Assembly: GCA_029259745.1 (NCBI GenBank)
Contig: JAJDEO010000063.1
Location: 248,001 to 312,000, forward strand
Direction of reading: 5' to 3'
DNA from: Planctomycetota bacterium
GTDB lineage: Bacteria > Planctomycetota > B15-G4
DNA length: 64,000 nt
Position numbers and translations under genes: made by a program. Below are positions 52,034-61,465 of the stretch, one piece after another; positions within the stretch are counted from its first letter, which is position 1, and each line of letters opens with the position of its first letter. Below the pieces are notes generated by a model. It searched no databases. It had not been told where the DNA came from and saw only the letters and a list, made by a program, of their open reading frames with translations.

Positions 52034-54610
52034 ATGAGTGCAATCACACGCTTCTGCAGCGTCTCGGCGGCCGCGCTGACGCTCGCGACGTTCGGCACGG
52101 CGGCGCGCGCGCAGCTGCTTCTTCCGGCCGAGGGACAGATCCCGTTCGACAGCTCGGTCTGGGTTGCGCCGGACATCGAGGTGTCGCTCGTCGTCGACCT
52201 CAACCACGACGGATACCTCGACCTCGTCGGTGCGGGCCTCGACGTGCGCACCGCACTCAACAACGGTCAGTCGGTCTTCTTGCCCGTCGGCGTGAGCGAT
52301 CCGATCGCGTTGGCCGACGACATCGCGCACGGTGATCTCGACAACGACGGGGACGTCGACATCGTCGTCTGCGGAACGGCTGGCGGCGGTCACGTCACGA
52401 CGTTGTTGGGTGACGGCAACGGGTCGCTCGTCATGACGACCACGGTCGTCGTTCCTGCGGCCGAGGCCATCGCGCTGGCCGACTTCGATCTCGACGGCAA
52501 CCTCGACGTCGTCGTCTCTCACGACGAAGCGGGTCTCGACGGGCACGTGCTGCTCGGCAACGGTGACGGAACGCTCGGCTCGCCGACGCCGTTCGGTACG
52601 GGCGGCTCCGTCCAGGACATCGACGCCGCCGACTGGGATCTCGATGGCGACCCGGATGTCGTCGTCGCCGGGTCCCCGACGGCACGGCTGTTTCTCTGGA
52701 ACGGCACCGAGCTCGTCGACACGCACGACCTCGGCCAGGGCTCGTCGTTCGTCTGCCTCGCCGACGTTACGGCTGATGGCCGACCCGACATCCTCCACCT
52801 CAACAGGCATCCGTTCGGCGACAGCCGTCTCTACTATCACATCAACACGGGCGGCCCGCCGGCCTTGTCCGGCTCGGTCTCGATCTTCGGCGTTGGCGAA
52901 GGCATTGGTGTCGAAGACGTTCCTGTCGGCGAGTTTCCGTCCATCTGGGTGGCGAGCTTCGACAACATCTTCTCGTTCGGTTCGCAGCTCCTGACGCGCG
53001 TCATTGCAAACGGCTTCGGGCTCCTCGACTTCGGTGGCGCGGGCGCTCTCGGCTTCAAGGGCTCGCTGCACGTCGCGGACTTCGACAACGATGGTGTGGC
53101 TGACGTCGCGACATCGTCATCCAACACCGTCACGGTTCGCTTCGACACCGGCTCGTCTCTCATCGACCCGCCGATCACACCGCTCTGGGACTTCCCCGGC
53201 AGCACGTCCGGCTTGGTGCACGCCGACCTCGACGGCGACGGTTTCATCGACCTCGTCGGCATCGATCAGAACCAGGGTGTCGTGGCTGTTTCACTCGGCA
53301 CGGAAGGTGGTGCGTTCGGGCCATGGACGAAGTTGGGCGGGGCCGGCAGTCCGCGTGACCTCGCGCTGGCTGATGCTGACGGCGACGACGTCCTCGACGC
53401 GTTCGTCTTGTCGGACAACCTCTTCACCGGCCCGAACGATGCGACGATCGCGGTGCGCCGAGGTGACGGCGCTGGAGCGTTCACGACGATCGTCACGACG
53501 CAGCTCAACCTCGATGCGCAGGCGTTTGCCGTCGGAGATCTCGACGACGACGGAACGCCCGACGCCGTGGTCGTCGGGCCGTCCGCAAGCGGATCGAAGC
53601 TCTCCACGTGGCTCGGCAACGGCTTCGGCTCGTTTGCATCCGGCGCATCCGTCGAGATCGGAAGCGACGGTGTCGTCGTCGCGCTCGGCGATGTGAACGG
53701 CGACGGAGCGCTCGACGCCGTGGCGCTGCGACACGATGAAGATCAGCTTCCGATCGGCGAGATCGTCGTCGCGCTCGGCGACGGCGCGGGTGGGCTCGGC
53801 ACACCGACCACGATCGCGCAATCCGTGCAGCCGTCGACGAACCTCGTGCTCGGTGACGTGAACGCCGACAGCGCCCTCGACATCGCCGTGGGGAGCTCGT
53901 CCGACGACGGCAGCATCGCGCTCCTTCTCGGCGACGGCCTCGGCGGTTTCACGGAGTCGGCGCGCGGCGGCATGGCCGGCGCCGTCATCTCGGGCATGAT
54001 CGCCGCGGACATCGACGACGACGGGCACGTCGACATCGCCCAGTCCTCGGGCTCGGCCGTCATCGTCGCGCGCGGCGACGGTCAGGGCGGACTCATCACG
54101 GCCACCGGCCACCGCAGCCGCGGCAGCTCTGCTCTGAAGAACCTCGTCGCCGCGGACGTCGACCTCGACGGTCGCACGGACCTCGTCCAGCTCGGCTTCA
54201 ACGGCGTCGCGACGCTCCTCCGCCAGCGCGATGGCGACTCACCCTGGGCGTCGATCGGCGGCGGTGTCGCGGGCGCGGCGGGTCAGCCACGGATCAAGGG
54301 GCGCAGCTCGTTCGTTCCCGGCAGTCCGATCGCGATGGACACCGTCGACGCGCCGCCCTCGGCCACGGCGTTCCTCATCGTCGGGACGACGCTCGTCGAC
54401 GTCCCCTTCAAGAGCGGCCACCTCGTCCCCTCGCTCGACGTCCTCATCGGCCCCCTCGCGTCCGACGTCGATGGCGACCTGAACCTCTCGGGCCCCTGGC
54501 CAGCCGGCGTTCCGTCCGACACCGAGTTCTGGTTCCAAGCGTGGCTCGTCGACGCGACGGCGCCCGTCGGTTTCGCGGGCACGGGTGGTCTGCGACTCAC
54601 CGTGCCGTAA
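52034..54610 (+). CDS. Large secreted FG-GAP repeat protein with shared C-terminal module
   Basis: 858 residues from ATG 52034, which opens the signal peptide MSAITRFCSVSAAALTLATFGTAARA; longer in-frame starts run back into the dipeptidase gene. Around ten FG-GAP/VCBS blades are visible: DLNHDGYLDLVG, DLDNDGDVDIVVCG, FDLDGNLDVVV, DWDLDGDPDVVV, DFDNDGVADVAT, DLDGDGFIDLVG, DVNGDGALDAVALR, DIDDDGHVDIAQS and others, enough for one or two propellers. The last ~105 residues contain FLIVGTTLVDVPFKSGHLVPSLDVLIGPL and FWFQAWLVDATAPVGFAG, the shared C-terminal module ending LRLTVP. Function unknown; secreted. Confidence 0.87.
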   Translation: MSAITRFCSVSAAALTLATFGTAARAQLLLPAEGQIPFDSSVWVAPDIEVSLVVDLNHDGYLDLVGAGLDVRTALNNGQSVFLPVGVSDPIALADDIAHGDLDNDGDVDIVVCGTAGGGHVTTLLGDGNGSLVMTTTVVVPAAEAIALADFDLDGNLDVVVSHDEAGLDGHVLLGNGDGTLGSPTPFGTGGSVQDIDAADWDLDGDPDVVVAGSPTARLFLWNGTELVDTHDLGQGSSFVCLADVTADGRPDILHLNRHPFGDSRLYYHINTGGPPALSGSVSIFGVGEGIGVEDVPVGEFPSIWVASFDNIFSFGSQLLTRVIANGFGLLDFGGAGALGFKGSLHVADFDNDGVADVATSSSNTVTVRFDTGSSLIDPPITPLWDFPGSTSGLVHADLDGDGFIDLVGIDQNQGVVAVSLGTEGGAFGPWTKLGGAGSPRDLALADADGDDVLDAFVLSDNLFTGPNDATIAVRRGDGAGAFTTIVTTQLNLDAQAFAVGDLDDDGTPDAVVVGPSASGSKLSTWLGNGFGSFASGASVEIGSDGVVVALGDVNGDGALDAVALRHDEDQLPIGEIVVALGDGAGGLGTPTTIAQSVQPSTNLVLGDVNADSALDIAVGSSSDDGSIALLLGDGLGGFTESARGGMAGAVISGMIAADIDDDGHVDIAQSSGSAVIVARGDGQGGLITATGHRSRGSSALKNLVAADVDLDGRTDLVQLGFNGVATLLRQRDGDSPWASIGGGVAGAAGQPRIKGRSSFVPGSPIAMDTVDAPPSATAFLIVGTTLVDVPFKSGHLVPSLDVLIGPLASDVDGDLNLSGPWPAGVPSDTEFWFQAWLVDATAPVGFAGTGGLRLTVP

Positions 54611-54767
54611 GCAGGCGCGGCGACCACGTCCCGGATCCTCGCGGTTTGAGGGCCAGGTGGCGACGACGGCGTTGGCGCATGAATCGGCGAAGCCCCCGCC
54701 CCGCCTGGTCGTCCGATGGGCGCTCCGCGTACGATCAGAGCTTCCGCTGCTCTCTGACGTAGACACG

Positions 54768-55973
54768 ATGACACCGACCGCCGACACGACCGCGACCGTC
54801 CTGCTCAAGCGCAAGGGCGTCCTCCATCTCAACGAGGGGCACCCCTGGATCTTCGCGCAGCATGTCGCGACCGATCCTCTTCCGCCCGCCGGCGTCGTGC
54901 GGCTCGAAGGTCCCGAGGACCGTGCGCGCGGATGGGCGGTCTGCAATCCGGGCTCGAAGATCCCGCTGCGAGTCATCTCGCGCGACGTCTCGGTCGAGTT
55001 CGAAGCCGACTGGTGGGAGCAGAGGCTCGACGCGTCGATCGCGCGCCGCACCGGCGGTGAAGCTCTCGGCGGCGCGCCGGCGTGTCGCTGGGTGCACGCC
55101 GAGAGCGACGGGTTGCCAGGGTTGGTCGTCGATCGCTACGACACGATTGCGGTTGTGCAGGCGGGGTGTCGTTGGGCCGACGGGATCGTCTGGCACGTGG
55201 CGCAGCGGCTCATCGCGCAGCACGGCATCACGGGCGTGCTGGCGCGCCACGACGGCGGGTTCCGTAAGCCCGAAGGTCTCGAGCTGACGGTCGAGGTGCT
55301 CGCCGGTGAAGTGCCGCGCGAAGTGAAAGTGCGGATCGGCGAGATCGATCAGGTCGTCGACCTCTGGGAAGGACAGAAGACGGGCACGTTCCTCGACCAG
55401 CGTGAGAACGCACCGTGGGCCGCGAAGATGCTCGTGACGGCGCCCGACGTGCGCTGCCTCGATGTCTGCACCTATCGCGGCGGCTTCGCGCTGCACCTCG
55501 CCGCGGCCGGCGCGATCGTCGACGCGCTCGATTCGAGTCGCCCTGCGCTCGACGTCGTTGCGGCAACCGCGGCGATGCACGGTCTCGAAGACAAGATCCG
55601 CACCGTGAAGGGGTCGGCGTTCGACGCGCTGCGCATGCTCGGCGAGGACGGCGAACGCTACTCCGGCATCATCGTCGACCCGCCCGCGCTGGCGAAGCGT
55701 CGCGGTGATCTCACGCGTGCGATGCGTGCCTACAAGGACATGAACCTGCGCGCGATCCGCTTGCTCGAGCCGGGCGGTCAGCTCGTGTCTTGCTCGTGCA
55801 GCGCCGCGGTGTCGCGCGACACCTTCCTGACGATGCTCGGTTCCGCGGCGTCGGACTCGCAGCGCGAGCTCGATGTCGTCGAGATCCGTGGCGCGGCGTC
55901 ATGTCATCCGTTCCGCCCGGACATCCCCGAGTCGGCGTACCTCAAGGTCGTGCTGCTCCGCGCTCGAGACTGA
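54768..55973 (+). CDS. rlmI: RlmI-type 23S rRNA m5C methyltransferase
   Basis: 401 residues from ATG 54768. An N-terminal PUA-like domain (KRKGVLHLNEGHPWIFAQHV, ~14-33) precedes a Rossmann methyltransferase: GQKTGTFLDQRENAPWAA, VRCLDVCTYRGGFALHLA (~230), and the RlmI/RlmK motif DPPALAKRRGDL (~304) followed by a cysteine-containing QLVSCSCSAAV, where RlmI-like m5C enzymes place catalytic cysteines. RlmI methylates C1962 of 23S rRNA; the exact base here is inferred. The VOC gene begins 2 bases after its stop. Confidence 0.82.
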   Translation: MTPTADTTATVLLKRKGVLHLNEGHPWIFAQHVATDPLPPAGVVRLEGPEDRARGWAVCNPGSKIPLRVISRDVSVEFEADWWEQRLDASIARRTGGEALGGAPACRWVHAESDGLPGLVVDRYDTIAVVQAGCRWADGIVWHVAQRLIAQHGITGVLARHDGGFRKPEGLELTVEVLAGEVPREVKVRIGEIDQVVDLWEGQKTGTFLDQRENAPWAAKMLVTAPDVRCLDVCTYRGGFALHLAAAGAIVDALDSSRPALDVVAATAAMHGLEDKIRTVKGSAFDALRMLGEDGERYSGIIVDPPALAKRRGDLTRAMRAYKDMNLRAIRLLEPGGQLVSCSCSAAVSRDTFLTMLGSAASDSQRELDVVEIRGAASCHPFRPDIPESAYLKVVLLRARD

Positions 55974-55975
55974 CG

Positions 55976-56395
55976 ATGAAAGTGCTCCTCGTGATGTGTG
56001 TCCTCACGCTCCTCACGAGCTGCACGACGCTGTCGTCACGCAGCGATCTCGAGACGATCGCCGTGCGCGTGCACGACATGGACGCCATGGTGGCGTTCTA
56101 CGAGAACGCCTTCGGATTCTCCTTCGAGCCCGTCGACACCGCCGGCCTCGCGTCGATGTTCGGGACCAACGGCGCGCTCACACTGAAGTTCGTACCGCTG
56201 CGTGAGTGGCCGGACTTCGAAGGGTTCCCGTCGCATCAGCTCGGGTTCGCGGTCGACGACTGGGCGCGCGTCGTCGACGCGACGTCTGCACACGGTGGCG
56301 CCATGTTCGGCGATGTCGCCGTTCTCCCCGACGGGCGGATGCACCTCTCCGTGCGCGATCCCGACGGCAACACGCTCGAGATCTACGGGCGCTGA
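55976..56395 (+). CDS. Putative VOC-fold lipoprotein (glyoxalase/bleomycin-resistance superfamily)
   Basis: 139 residues. MKVLLVMCVLTLLTSCT is a lipoprotein signal with lipobox LTSC (Cys16), unusual for this fold. The remainder is VOC-like: LETIAVRVHDMDAMVAFYENAFGF, LPDGRMHLSVRDPDGNTLEIYGR at the C-terminus, matching the paired-beta VOC signature with the DPDGN.LEI end. A single VOC domain of this size usually dimerises. Because the lipobox puts it outside the cytoplasm, it might bind a metal, antibiotic or metabolite there; this is inference. Two bases downstream of rlmI. Confidence 0.78.
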   Translation: MKVLLVMCVLTLLTSCTTLSSRSDLETIAVRVHDMDAMVAFYENAFGFSFEPVDTAGLASMFGTNGALTLKFVPLREWPDFEGFPSHQLGFAVDDWARVVDATSAHGGAMFGDVAVLPDGRMHLSVRDPDGNTLEIYGR

Positions 56396-56601
56396 CCGCG
56401 GAGTTCCGGGACTCGCGCGTGGCCGGGCCGCTTGCTCCTTCGTCGGAACCCGTCCGATCCGTTCGCCTCGACAGCGTGTGTTGGGCGAGCTTTGCACCGT
56501 CGCGCTGGCGAAGGCGCTGCGTGGCATTGGCGCTCCGACGCGTCGCGCGCGACGAAGAGGTCACATGAGTTGCGTGGTGTGGGCTTTGGCTCGCCCCTCT
56601 G

Positions 56602-57405
56602 TCAATCTGTCGCGTCGCTCTTGACCCGAGAACTGAGCGCGATCGCGGCGACGAGCAGCTCCTCGTCGCCAGGCCACCAGCTCAGGAGCTTCTGCAGCGC
56701 GGGCAGCAGTTCGGGAGACGCGAGTTCCTTCGCGGCCTCGACGCTCAGCTCGGCGACGGTCTTGCCGCTGAGCGCCTTGCGCAGAGGCTCGATGACGCGC
56801 TCGTCCTTGCGTCGGGCAAGTCCGACGAGAGCCTCCTCGCGGACTTCGTCGTGCGGGTCGTCGAGGCGTGCGGCGAGGGCGTTGCGAATCACTTCGTCGT
56901 TGCGATCGCGCTGCGTGCCGAGCCCGAAGGTCGCCCAGTTGCGGACGTCGTCATCGGCGTCCCGCGAGAACTCGACGAGCATCGCGACGGCCTTGTCCGA
57001 CGTGTGCGTGTTGATCGCCAGAGCGACGGCAAAGCGCAGCTCGGACGATTCGTGCGTGACGAAGCGCTCGAGGAACGCGATGTCGTCGGGCTCGGCGTGG
57101 CCGAGGGCCGTGACCGCCGACATGACGACTTGGTCGTCGGGATCGTCGACGAGCGGGCGCAACGTGGCGAGTCCGCGCGGGCGGAAGTCCTCGTACTCAC
57201 TCAGCACGTGGGCGAGGAGGTCGCAGCCGAGACGGCGCTCGACGGGCGACTCCGATGCGCACAGCCCGCAGGCCTCGACGAACACCTCTTCGTCGGCCTC
57301 GATGGAGCGGATGTGATCCCAGCGCGCGGGGCCATCGGGGTCTTTACGCGAGGCGGCAAGGGCGGCGCGGAGAGCGCCTTCGTTCGGAGCGTCGTCGGGT
57401 TCCAT
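56602..57405 (-). CDS. HEAT-repeat protein, hypothetical
   Basis: 267 residues from ATG 57405; the frame extends upstream on a repetitive Arg/Glu text that looks non-coding. Several HEAT-type helix pairs: LVDDPDDQVVMSAVTALGHAE, HESSELRFAVALAINTH, RDADDDVRNWATFGLGTQ, LDDPHDEVREEALVGLARRKD and VIEPLRKALSG (D-P-V-R.A.A.LG pattern). No catalytic residues; HEAT repeats usually scaffold protein contacts. Cytoplasmic, as no signal peptide is seen. Opposite strand to BioY, whose start is 30 bases away. Confidence 0.78.
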   Translation of the reverse strand: MEPDDAPNEGALRAALAASRKDPDGPARWDHIRSIEADEEVFVEACGLCASESPVERRLGCDLLAHVLSEYEDFRPRGLATLRPLVDDPDDQVVMSAVTALGHAEPDDIAFLERFVTHESSELRFAVALAINTHTSDKAVAMLVEFSRDADDDVRNWATFGLGTQRDRNDEVIRNALAARLDDPHDEVREEALVGLARRKDERVIEPLRKALSGKTVAELSVEAAKELASPELLPALQKLLSWWPGDEELLVAAIALSSRVKSDATD

Positions 57406-57435
57406 AGCGGGGATCGTAGCGTGACGTGTGGCACG

Positions 57436-58035
57436 ATGACGCCTGCAACTCGTCCCCGCTCCCACCGCCCGCCCGTGATGTCCTCGCCCCCGCGCCTGCT
57501 GCCCAAGATCCTCGCCGCTCTCGCCATCGCGGCCGGCGCGCTCGTCGCCATCGAGCTGCCCGGCACCGACGTGCCCCAGACGGCGCAGACGCTCGCCGTG
57601 CTCGCGGCTGGCATCGTCCTCGGCCCGCTCGGCGGCGCCACGGCCGTGGTGATCTACCTCGCCCTCGGCGCGCTCGGCCTGCCCGTCTTCTCGGACGGCT
57701 CGGCCGGCTTCGACAAGCTCCTCGGCCCGACCGGCGGCTACCTCGTCGGCTTCGTCCCGGCCGCCGTCATCGCCGGCCGGGCGACGCACTCACGCGCCGA
57801 GCATCCGCCCGGAGCGCTGCGACTCGTCACGGCGATGCTCCTCGCCCACGTCGTCATCCTCGCCCTCGGCTGGGCCCGCCTGTCCGTCGACCTCGGCGCG
57901 GCCGACGCCTTCGCCCGCGGCGTCGAACCCTTCCTGATCGGCGGCGCCGTGAAGTCGTTGCTCGCGGCGCTGCTGGCGCTCGTGATCGTCAAGCGCGGGA
58001 GTGCCCGAAGCGACTCGACGAACGCGAGCACGTGA
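57436..58035 (+). CDS. bioY: Biotin transporter BioY (ECF-type S component)
   Basis: 199 residues from ATG 57436; ATG 57478 (MSSPPRLLPK) is an alternative start. BioY hallmarks: VPQTAQTLAVLAAGIVLGPLGGATAVVIYLALGALGLPVFS, AGFDKLLGPTGGYLVGFVPAAVIAG, and a C-terminal GVEPFLIGGAVKSLLAALLALVIV. Six membrane segments; binds biotin at the membrane. It may work with an ECF ATPase/T component, but none is encoded here, and solo BioY can also import biotin. Confidence 0.9.
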   Translation: MTPATRPRSHRPPVMSSPPRLLPKILAALAIAAGALVAIELPGTDVPQTAQTLAVLAAGIVLGPLGGATAVVIYLALGALGLPVFSDGSAGFDKLLGPTGGYLVGFVPAAVIAGRATHSRAEHPPGALRLVTAMLLAHVVILALGWARLSVDLGAADAFARGVEPFLIGGAVKSLLAALLALVIVKRGSARSDSTNAST

Positions 58036-58378
58036 CGTCGGCCGCGTGCGTCGCTGACTCACACCGCCGAGACGCTTGACGCGCTCGTGGTAAGGCACGA
58101 CTCGCTCGCGTCGTCACCGTGGATCGCGCCGCACGCCCCAGAACGCTTCGATCTCTCGAAGGTCTCGAAGCTCGGGCCTGCGAGTACACCGACGCCATGA
58201 CGCCGCCGACCGGTTCACGAGTCACCACGACCTTAATCCGCGCCAACTTGCCGTCATGACCCACGCCGACACGCACCCGAGCACGACCAACACGTTCCAA
58301 GTGCAGTTCCGCAGCCGGCCTGAGGCGCCCAACGTATTAGCAGTGCTTCCGGAATCCAGTGGTTGTTTTGGCGGAGCT
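58036..58378. other. 343-base region between bioY and mutS
   Basis: Between the converging ends of bioY and mutS. Reading frames here are short or are continuations of neighbouring shadows, and no tRNA, repeat or clear terminator hairpin was found. No assigned function. Confidence 0.4.
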
Positions 58379-61180
58379 TCACTCCCCGCCGCCCAGCCGC
58401 TCCCGGTACTTCTTCAGCAGCATCAGCGCGTCGATCGGGGCGATCATGTCGGGGTCGAGCTCGGTGATCTCTTTCAAGATCGCGGCGGCGGGCTTGGGGA
58501 AGAGGTTCTCTTGGAGCGGGGCCGGTTCGGTGGCGCCGGCGGGTTTGTCCTTCGGGCCGGGGCGCAGGTCGGGGGAGCGTTGCTCGAGGTCGGTGAGGAC
58601 CTTCGCCGCGCGGTCGAGCACGGGTGACGGCACGCCGGCGAGGCGCGCGACGTGCAGGCCGTAGCTGCGGTCGGTGCCGCCGGGAACGATGCGGTGCTGG
58701 AAGACGATCTCGTCGCCCCACTCCTTCACCGCGACGTTGACGTTCTTCACTGCGCTGAACTCGTCGGCGAGCTCGACGAGCTCGTGGTAGTGCGTCGCGA
58801 AGAGCGTGCGCGCGCCGACGGCCTGGTACAGGTACTCGCTGATCGCCCAGGCCAGCGACAGGCCGTCCCACGTGCTCGTGCCGCGACCGACCTCGTCGAG
58901 GATCACGAGGCTGCGGTCCGTCGCGCCGTGCAGGATCGCGGCCGTCTCGGTCATCTCGACCATGAACGTGCTCTGACCCGACGCGAGGTCGTCGGCCGCG
59001 CCGATGCGCGTGAGGATGCGATCCACGGTTCCGATGCGCGCGCTCGTGGCCGGCACGAACGAGCCCGTCTGCGCGAGCAGCGTGATCACGGCCGTCTGGC
59101 GGATGTACGTGCTCTTACCGGCCATGTTCGGGCCGGTGATGAGGACGAGCCGAGCCGTGTCGCGATCGAGGCGCGTGTCGTTGGGGACGAAGTCGCCGGG
59201 CGGCAGGCGACTCTCGATGACGGGGTGACGACCGCCCTGGATGTCGAGGACGTCGCTGTCGTCGACGATCGGACGCGTCCAGCCGAGATCCGACGCCACG
59301 CGCGCGAAGCCGGCCAGCACGTCGACGCCTGCAAGCGACTGGGCCAACAGCCGCACCGATTCGCCGTGCTCCGCCGCCGCGCTGCGCAGCTCCGTGAAGA
59401 GCTTCGTCTCGAGCGAGCGCGCCTTGTCTTCGGCCGACAGCAGCTTGTTCTCGAGCTCCTTGAGCTCGGGCGTGATGTAGCGCTCGGCGTTCGTGAGCGT
59501 CTGCTTGCGAATGTAGTCGCCGGGAATCTCGGCGTTCGCGGCCTGCGCGTGCGTGACCTCGATGTAGTAGCCGAACACGCGGTTAAAGCCGACCTTCAGC
59601 GACGAGATGCCCGTGCGCTGGATCTCCGCGGCCTGGAAGCGCGCGATCGACGACGTGCCGTCTTCCATCAACGAGCGGTACTCGTCGAGCTCGGCGTTCC
59701 AACCCGGCGCGATGAGTCCGCCGTCGGCGAGCGTGATCGGTGGCGCCTCGGCGAGCCCGCGTTGCAGGAGCTCGACGAGTTCGGGCAGCGGCGTCAAGGC
59801 CGACGCGGCGTGGGCAAGGGCCGCACTGTCGCAGCTTTCGAGACGCGCGCGAAGGTCGGGAATGAGGACGAGTCCGCGGCGCAGGGCCGCGAGGTCGCGC
59901 GGGCTACCGCGTTCGGCGAGCAGACGCGTGGCGATGCGTTCGAGGTCGGGCACGTCGTCGAGGGCGCGCTCGACGTCACCGAGCACGTCACTGCGCTCGA
60001 CGAACTCCGCGACGGCGCCCTGCCGGCGTTCGATCTCCGCCGGGCGCACGAGCGGGTGGACGAGCCAGTCGCGCAGCAGCCGCGCGCCCATGGCCGTGCT
60101 CGTCTTGTCGACGACGGCGAGCAGTGACCCCTCGCGCCGACGGTCGCGCTGCGTCTCGAGGATCTCGAGGCACGAGCGTGTGGCGCGGTCGAGTGCCGCC
60201 GTGACCGTGGGGTCGTGGAGTTGCAGGCTCGAGACGGGCGGGAGCTGTCCGCGCTGTGTCGTGCGGACGTATTCGAGGACCGCCCCGGCTGCTCGCACGT
60301 AGACGGCGTCGTCATCGAGGCCGAAGCCCTGCAGCGAGCGCGTACCGAAGTGCTCGAGCAGCAGCTCGTGCGCCGTGTCGAGGTGGAAGGTCCACTCGGG
60401 CGCGTGGCTCGTGGCCGCCTCGCAGGCGCGCTCGAGGCACGTCGCGACGGGCGAGGTCTCGGTCATCGACTCGGGCACGACGATCTCGACGGGATCGAGT
60501 CGCGAGACGTCATCGGCGAGTCGGTCGAGCGGGCAGTTCGCGACGCGGAAGCGGCCCGTCGAGACGTCGATCCAGGCCAGGCCGCACATGTCGTCCGCGC
60601 CGGGGACGACGGCGAGCAGGTGGTTGTTCGCGCGGCGGTCGAGCAGGTCGTCCTCGTAGACGGTTCCGGCCGTGACGATGCGCGTGACTTTGCGCTCGAC
60701 GAGCCCCTTGGCCTCGCGCGGGTCTTGAACCTGATCGCAGAGCGCGACGCGATAGCCCTCGCGAATCAGCTGCTGCAAGTAGCCGTCGTAGGCCTTCACG
60801 GGGACGCCGGCCATCGGGATCGCCGCGTCGCCTTTGTCCTTGCTGCGCGCTGTGAGCGTGAGCCCGAGCACGCGACTCGCGGTCTTCGCGTCGTCGTAGA
60901 AGAGCTCGAAGAAATCGCCCATGCGGAAGAACAGCACGGCGTCGCCGACCTCCTTCTTCGCCGCGAAGTACTGCCGCATCATCGGTGAGACGCCGTCGCC
61001 GCCTGCGGCCTTCTTCTTCTTCGCGGGCGCACGTTTGGCGCTGTGCTTCGCCGGTTGCTCAGGCGCGGGACTTTCCGTCGCGGCTGCCTGCGGCGGTGTG
61101 CGCTTGCGGGGCGTCGGGCTGTCCGAGTCCTCCGAGTCGGAGGCGTCGAACAGTGAAGGTGTTGAAGAATCGGCGCTCAT
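58379..61180 (-). CDS. mutS: DNA mismatch repair protein MutS
   Basis: 933 residues, longer than the usual ~855-880 because of a ~62-residue low-complexity N-terminus (Ser/Pro, then AKKKKAA). Mismatch-binding domain I starts with SPMMRQYFAAKKEVGDAVLFFRMGDFFELF, keeping the F-x-E lesion-recognition motif. The core and clamp follow, and the ATPase has Walker A GPNMAGKSTYIRQ near residue 679, the LDEVGRGTSTWDGLSLAW segment and THYHEL. It recognises base mismatches and recruits MutL (not in this window). Transcribed alone on the minus strand. Confidence 0.96.
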   Translation of the reverse strand: MSADSSTPSLFDASDSEDSDSPTPRKRTPPQAAATESPAPEQPAKHSAKRAPAKKKKAAGGDGVSPMMRQYFAAKKEVGDAVLFFRMGDFFELFYDDAKTASRVLGLTLTARSKDKGDAAIPMAGVPVKAYDGYLQQLIREGYRVALCDQVQDPREAKGLVERKVTRIVTAGTVYEDDLLDRRANNHLLAVVPGADDMCGLAWIDVSTGRFRVANCPLDRLADDVSRLDPVEIVVPESMTETSPVATCLERACEAATSHAPEWTFHLDTAHELLLEHFGTRSLQGFGLDDDAVYVRAAGAVLEYVRTTQRGQLPPVSSLQLHDPTVTAALDRATRSCLEILETQRDRRREGSLLAVVDKTSTAMGARLLRDWLVHPLVRPAEIERRQGAVAEFVERSDVLGDVERALDDVPDLERIATRLLAERGSPRDLAALRRGLVLIPDLRARLESCDSAALAHAASALTPLPELVELLQRGLAEAPPITLADGGLIAPGWNAELDEYRSLMEDGTSSIARFQAAEIQRTGISSLKVGFNRVFGYYIEVTHAQAANAEIPGDYIRKQTLTNAERYITPELKELENKLLSAEDKARSLETKLFTELRSAAAEHGESVRLLAQSLAGVDVLAGFARVASDLGWTRPIVDDSDVLDIQGGRHPVIESRLPPGDFVPNDTRLDRDTARLVLITGPNMAGKSTYIRQTAVITLLAQTGSFVPATSARIGTVDRILTRIGAADDLASGQSTFMVEMTETAAILHGATDRSLVILDEVGRGTSTWDGLSLAWAISEYLYQAVGARTLFATHYHELVELADEFSAVKNVNVAVKEWGDEIVFQHRIVPGGTDRSYGLHVARLAGVPSPVLDRAAKVLTDLEQRSPDLRPGPKDKPAGATEPAPLQENLFPKPAAAILKEITELDPDMIAPIDALMLLKKYRERLGGGE

Positions 61181-61348
61181 CGGGCGCTGAGGTTATCAGC
61201 TCCGCCGGGGCTTGCGACGATCATCGCGCGGGAGCAGCGAGGGCGTCCGGGCCAAGGTGCTCGGTCGCTCTCGCACACGCCCGAGCAGGTCGGGCGCGCT
61301 CTTCGTGTGATGACGTTGCCACCTGTCAGAGCCTGCGAATCATCCGGG

Positions 61349-61465
61349 TCAGGGCGCCAGCCCCTGGAACACTGTCAGTGTCGCAGCGGCCACCAGAGCG
61401 GCCAGCGACACGAACATCCAGCGGACAGCCTCGTTCGTTTCCGATTCCATCGTTCGGGTATCCAA
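61349..61465 (-). CDS. Tiny single-helix membrane protein, TTG start
   Basis: 38 residues from TTG 61465, chosen because a perfect AGGAGG Shine-Dalgarno sequence (61473-61478 on this strand) sits 7 bases upstream. An ATG five codons later (61450) lacks such a site. Text: DTRTMESETNEAVRWM then FVSLAALVAAATLTVFQGLAP, one transmembrane helix with a charged N-terminus. No family recognised. The SD spacing is the main support; it lies upstream of mutS on the same strand. Confidence 0.5.
   Translation of the reverse strand: MDTRTMESETNEAVRWMFVSLAALVAAATLTVFQGLAP

Noticed and set aside
56432..57316. Plus-strand open frame of 294 residues opposite the HEAT-repeat gene
   Set aside because: Serine/arginine-rich text with no motif, mirrored against the HEAT-repeat frame.
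58254..58400. Short plus-strand frame near the mutS end
   Set aside because: It runs antisense into mutS and shows no recognisable domain.
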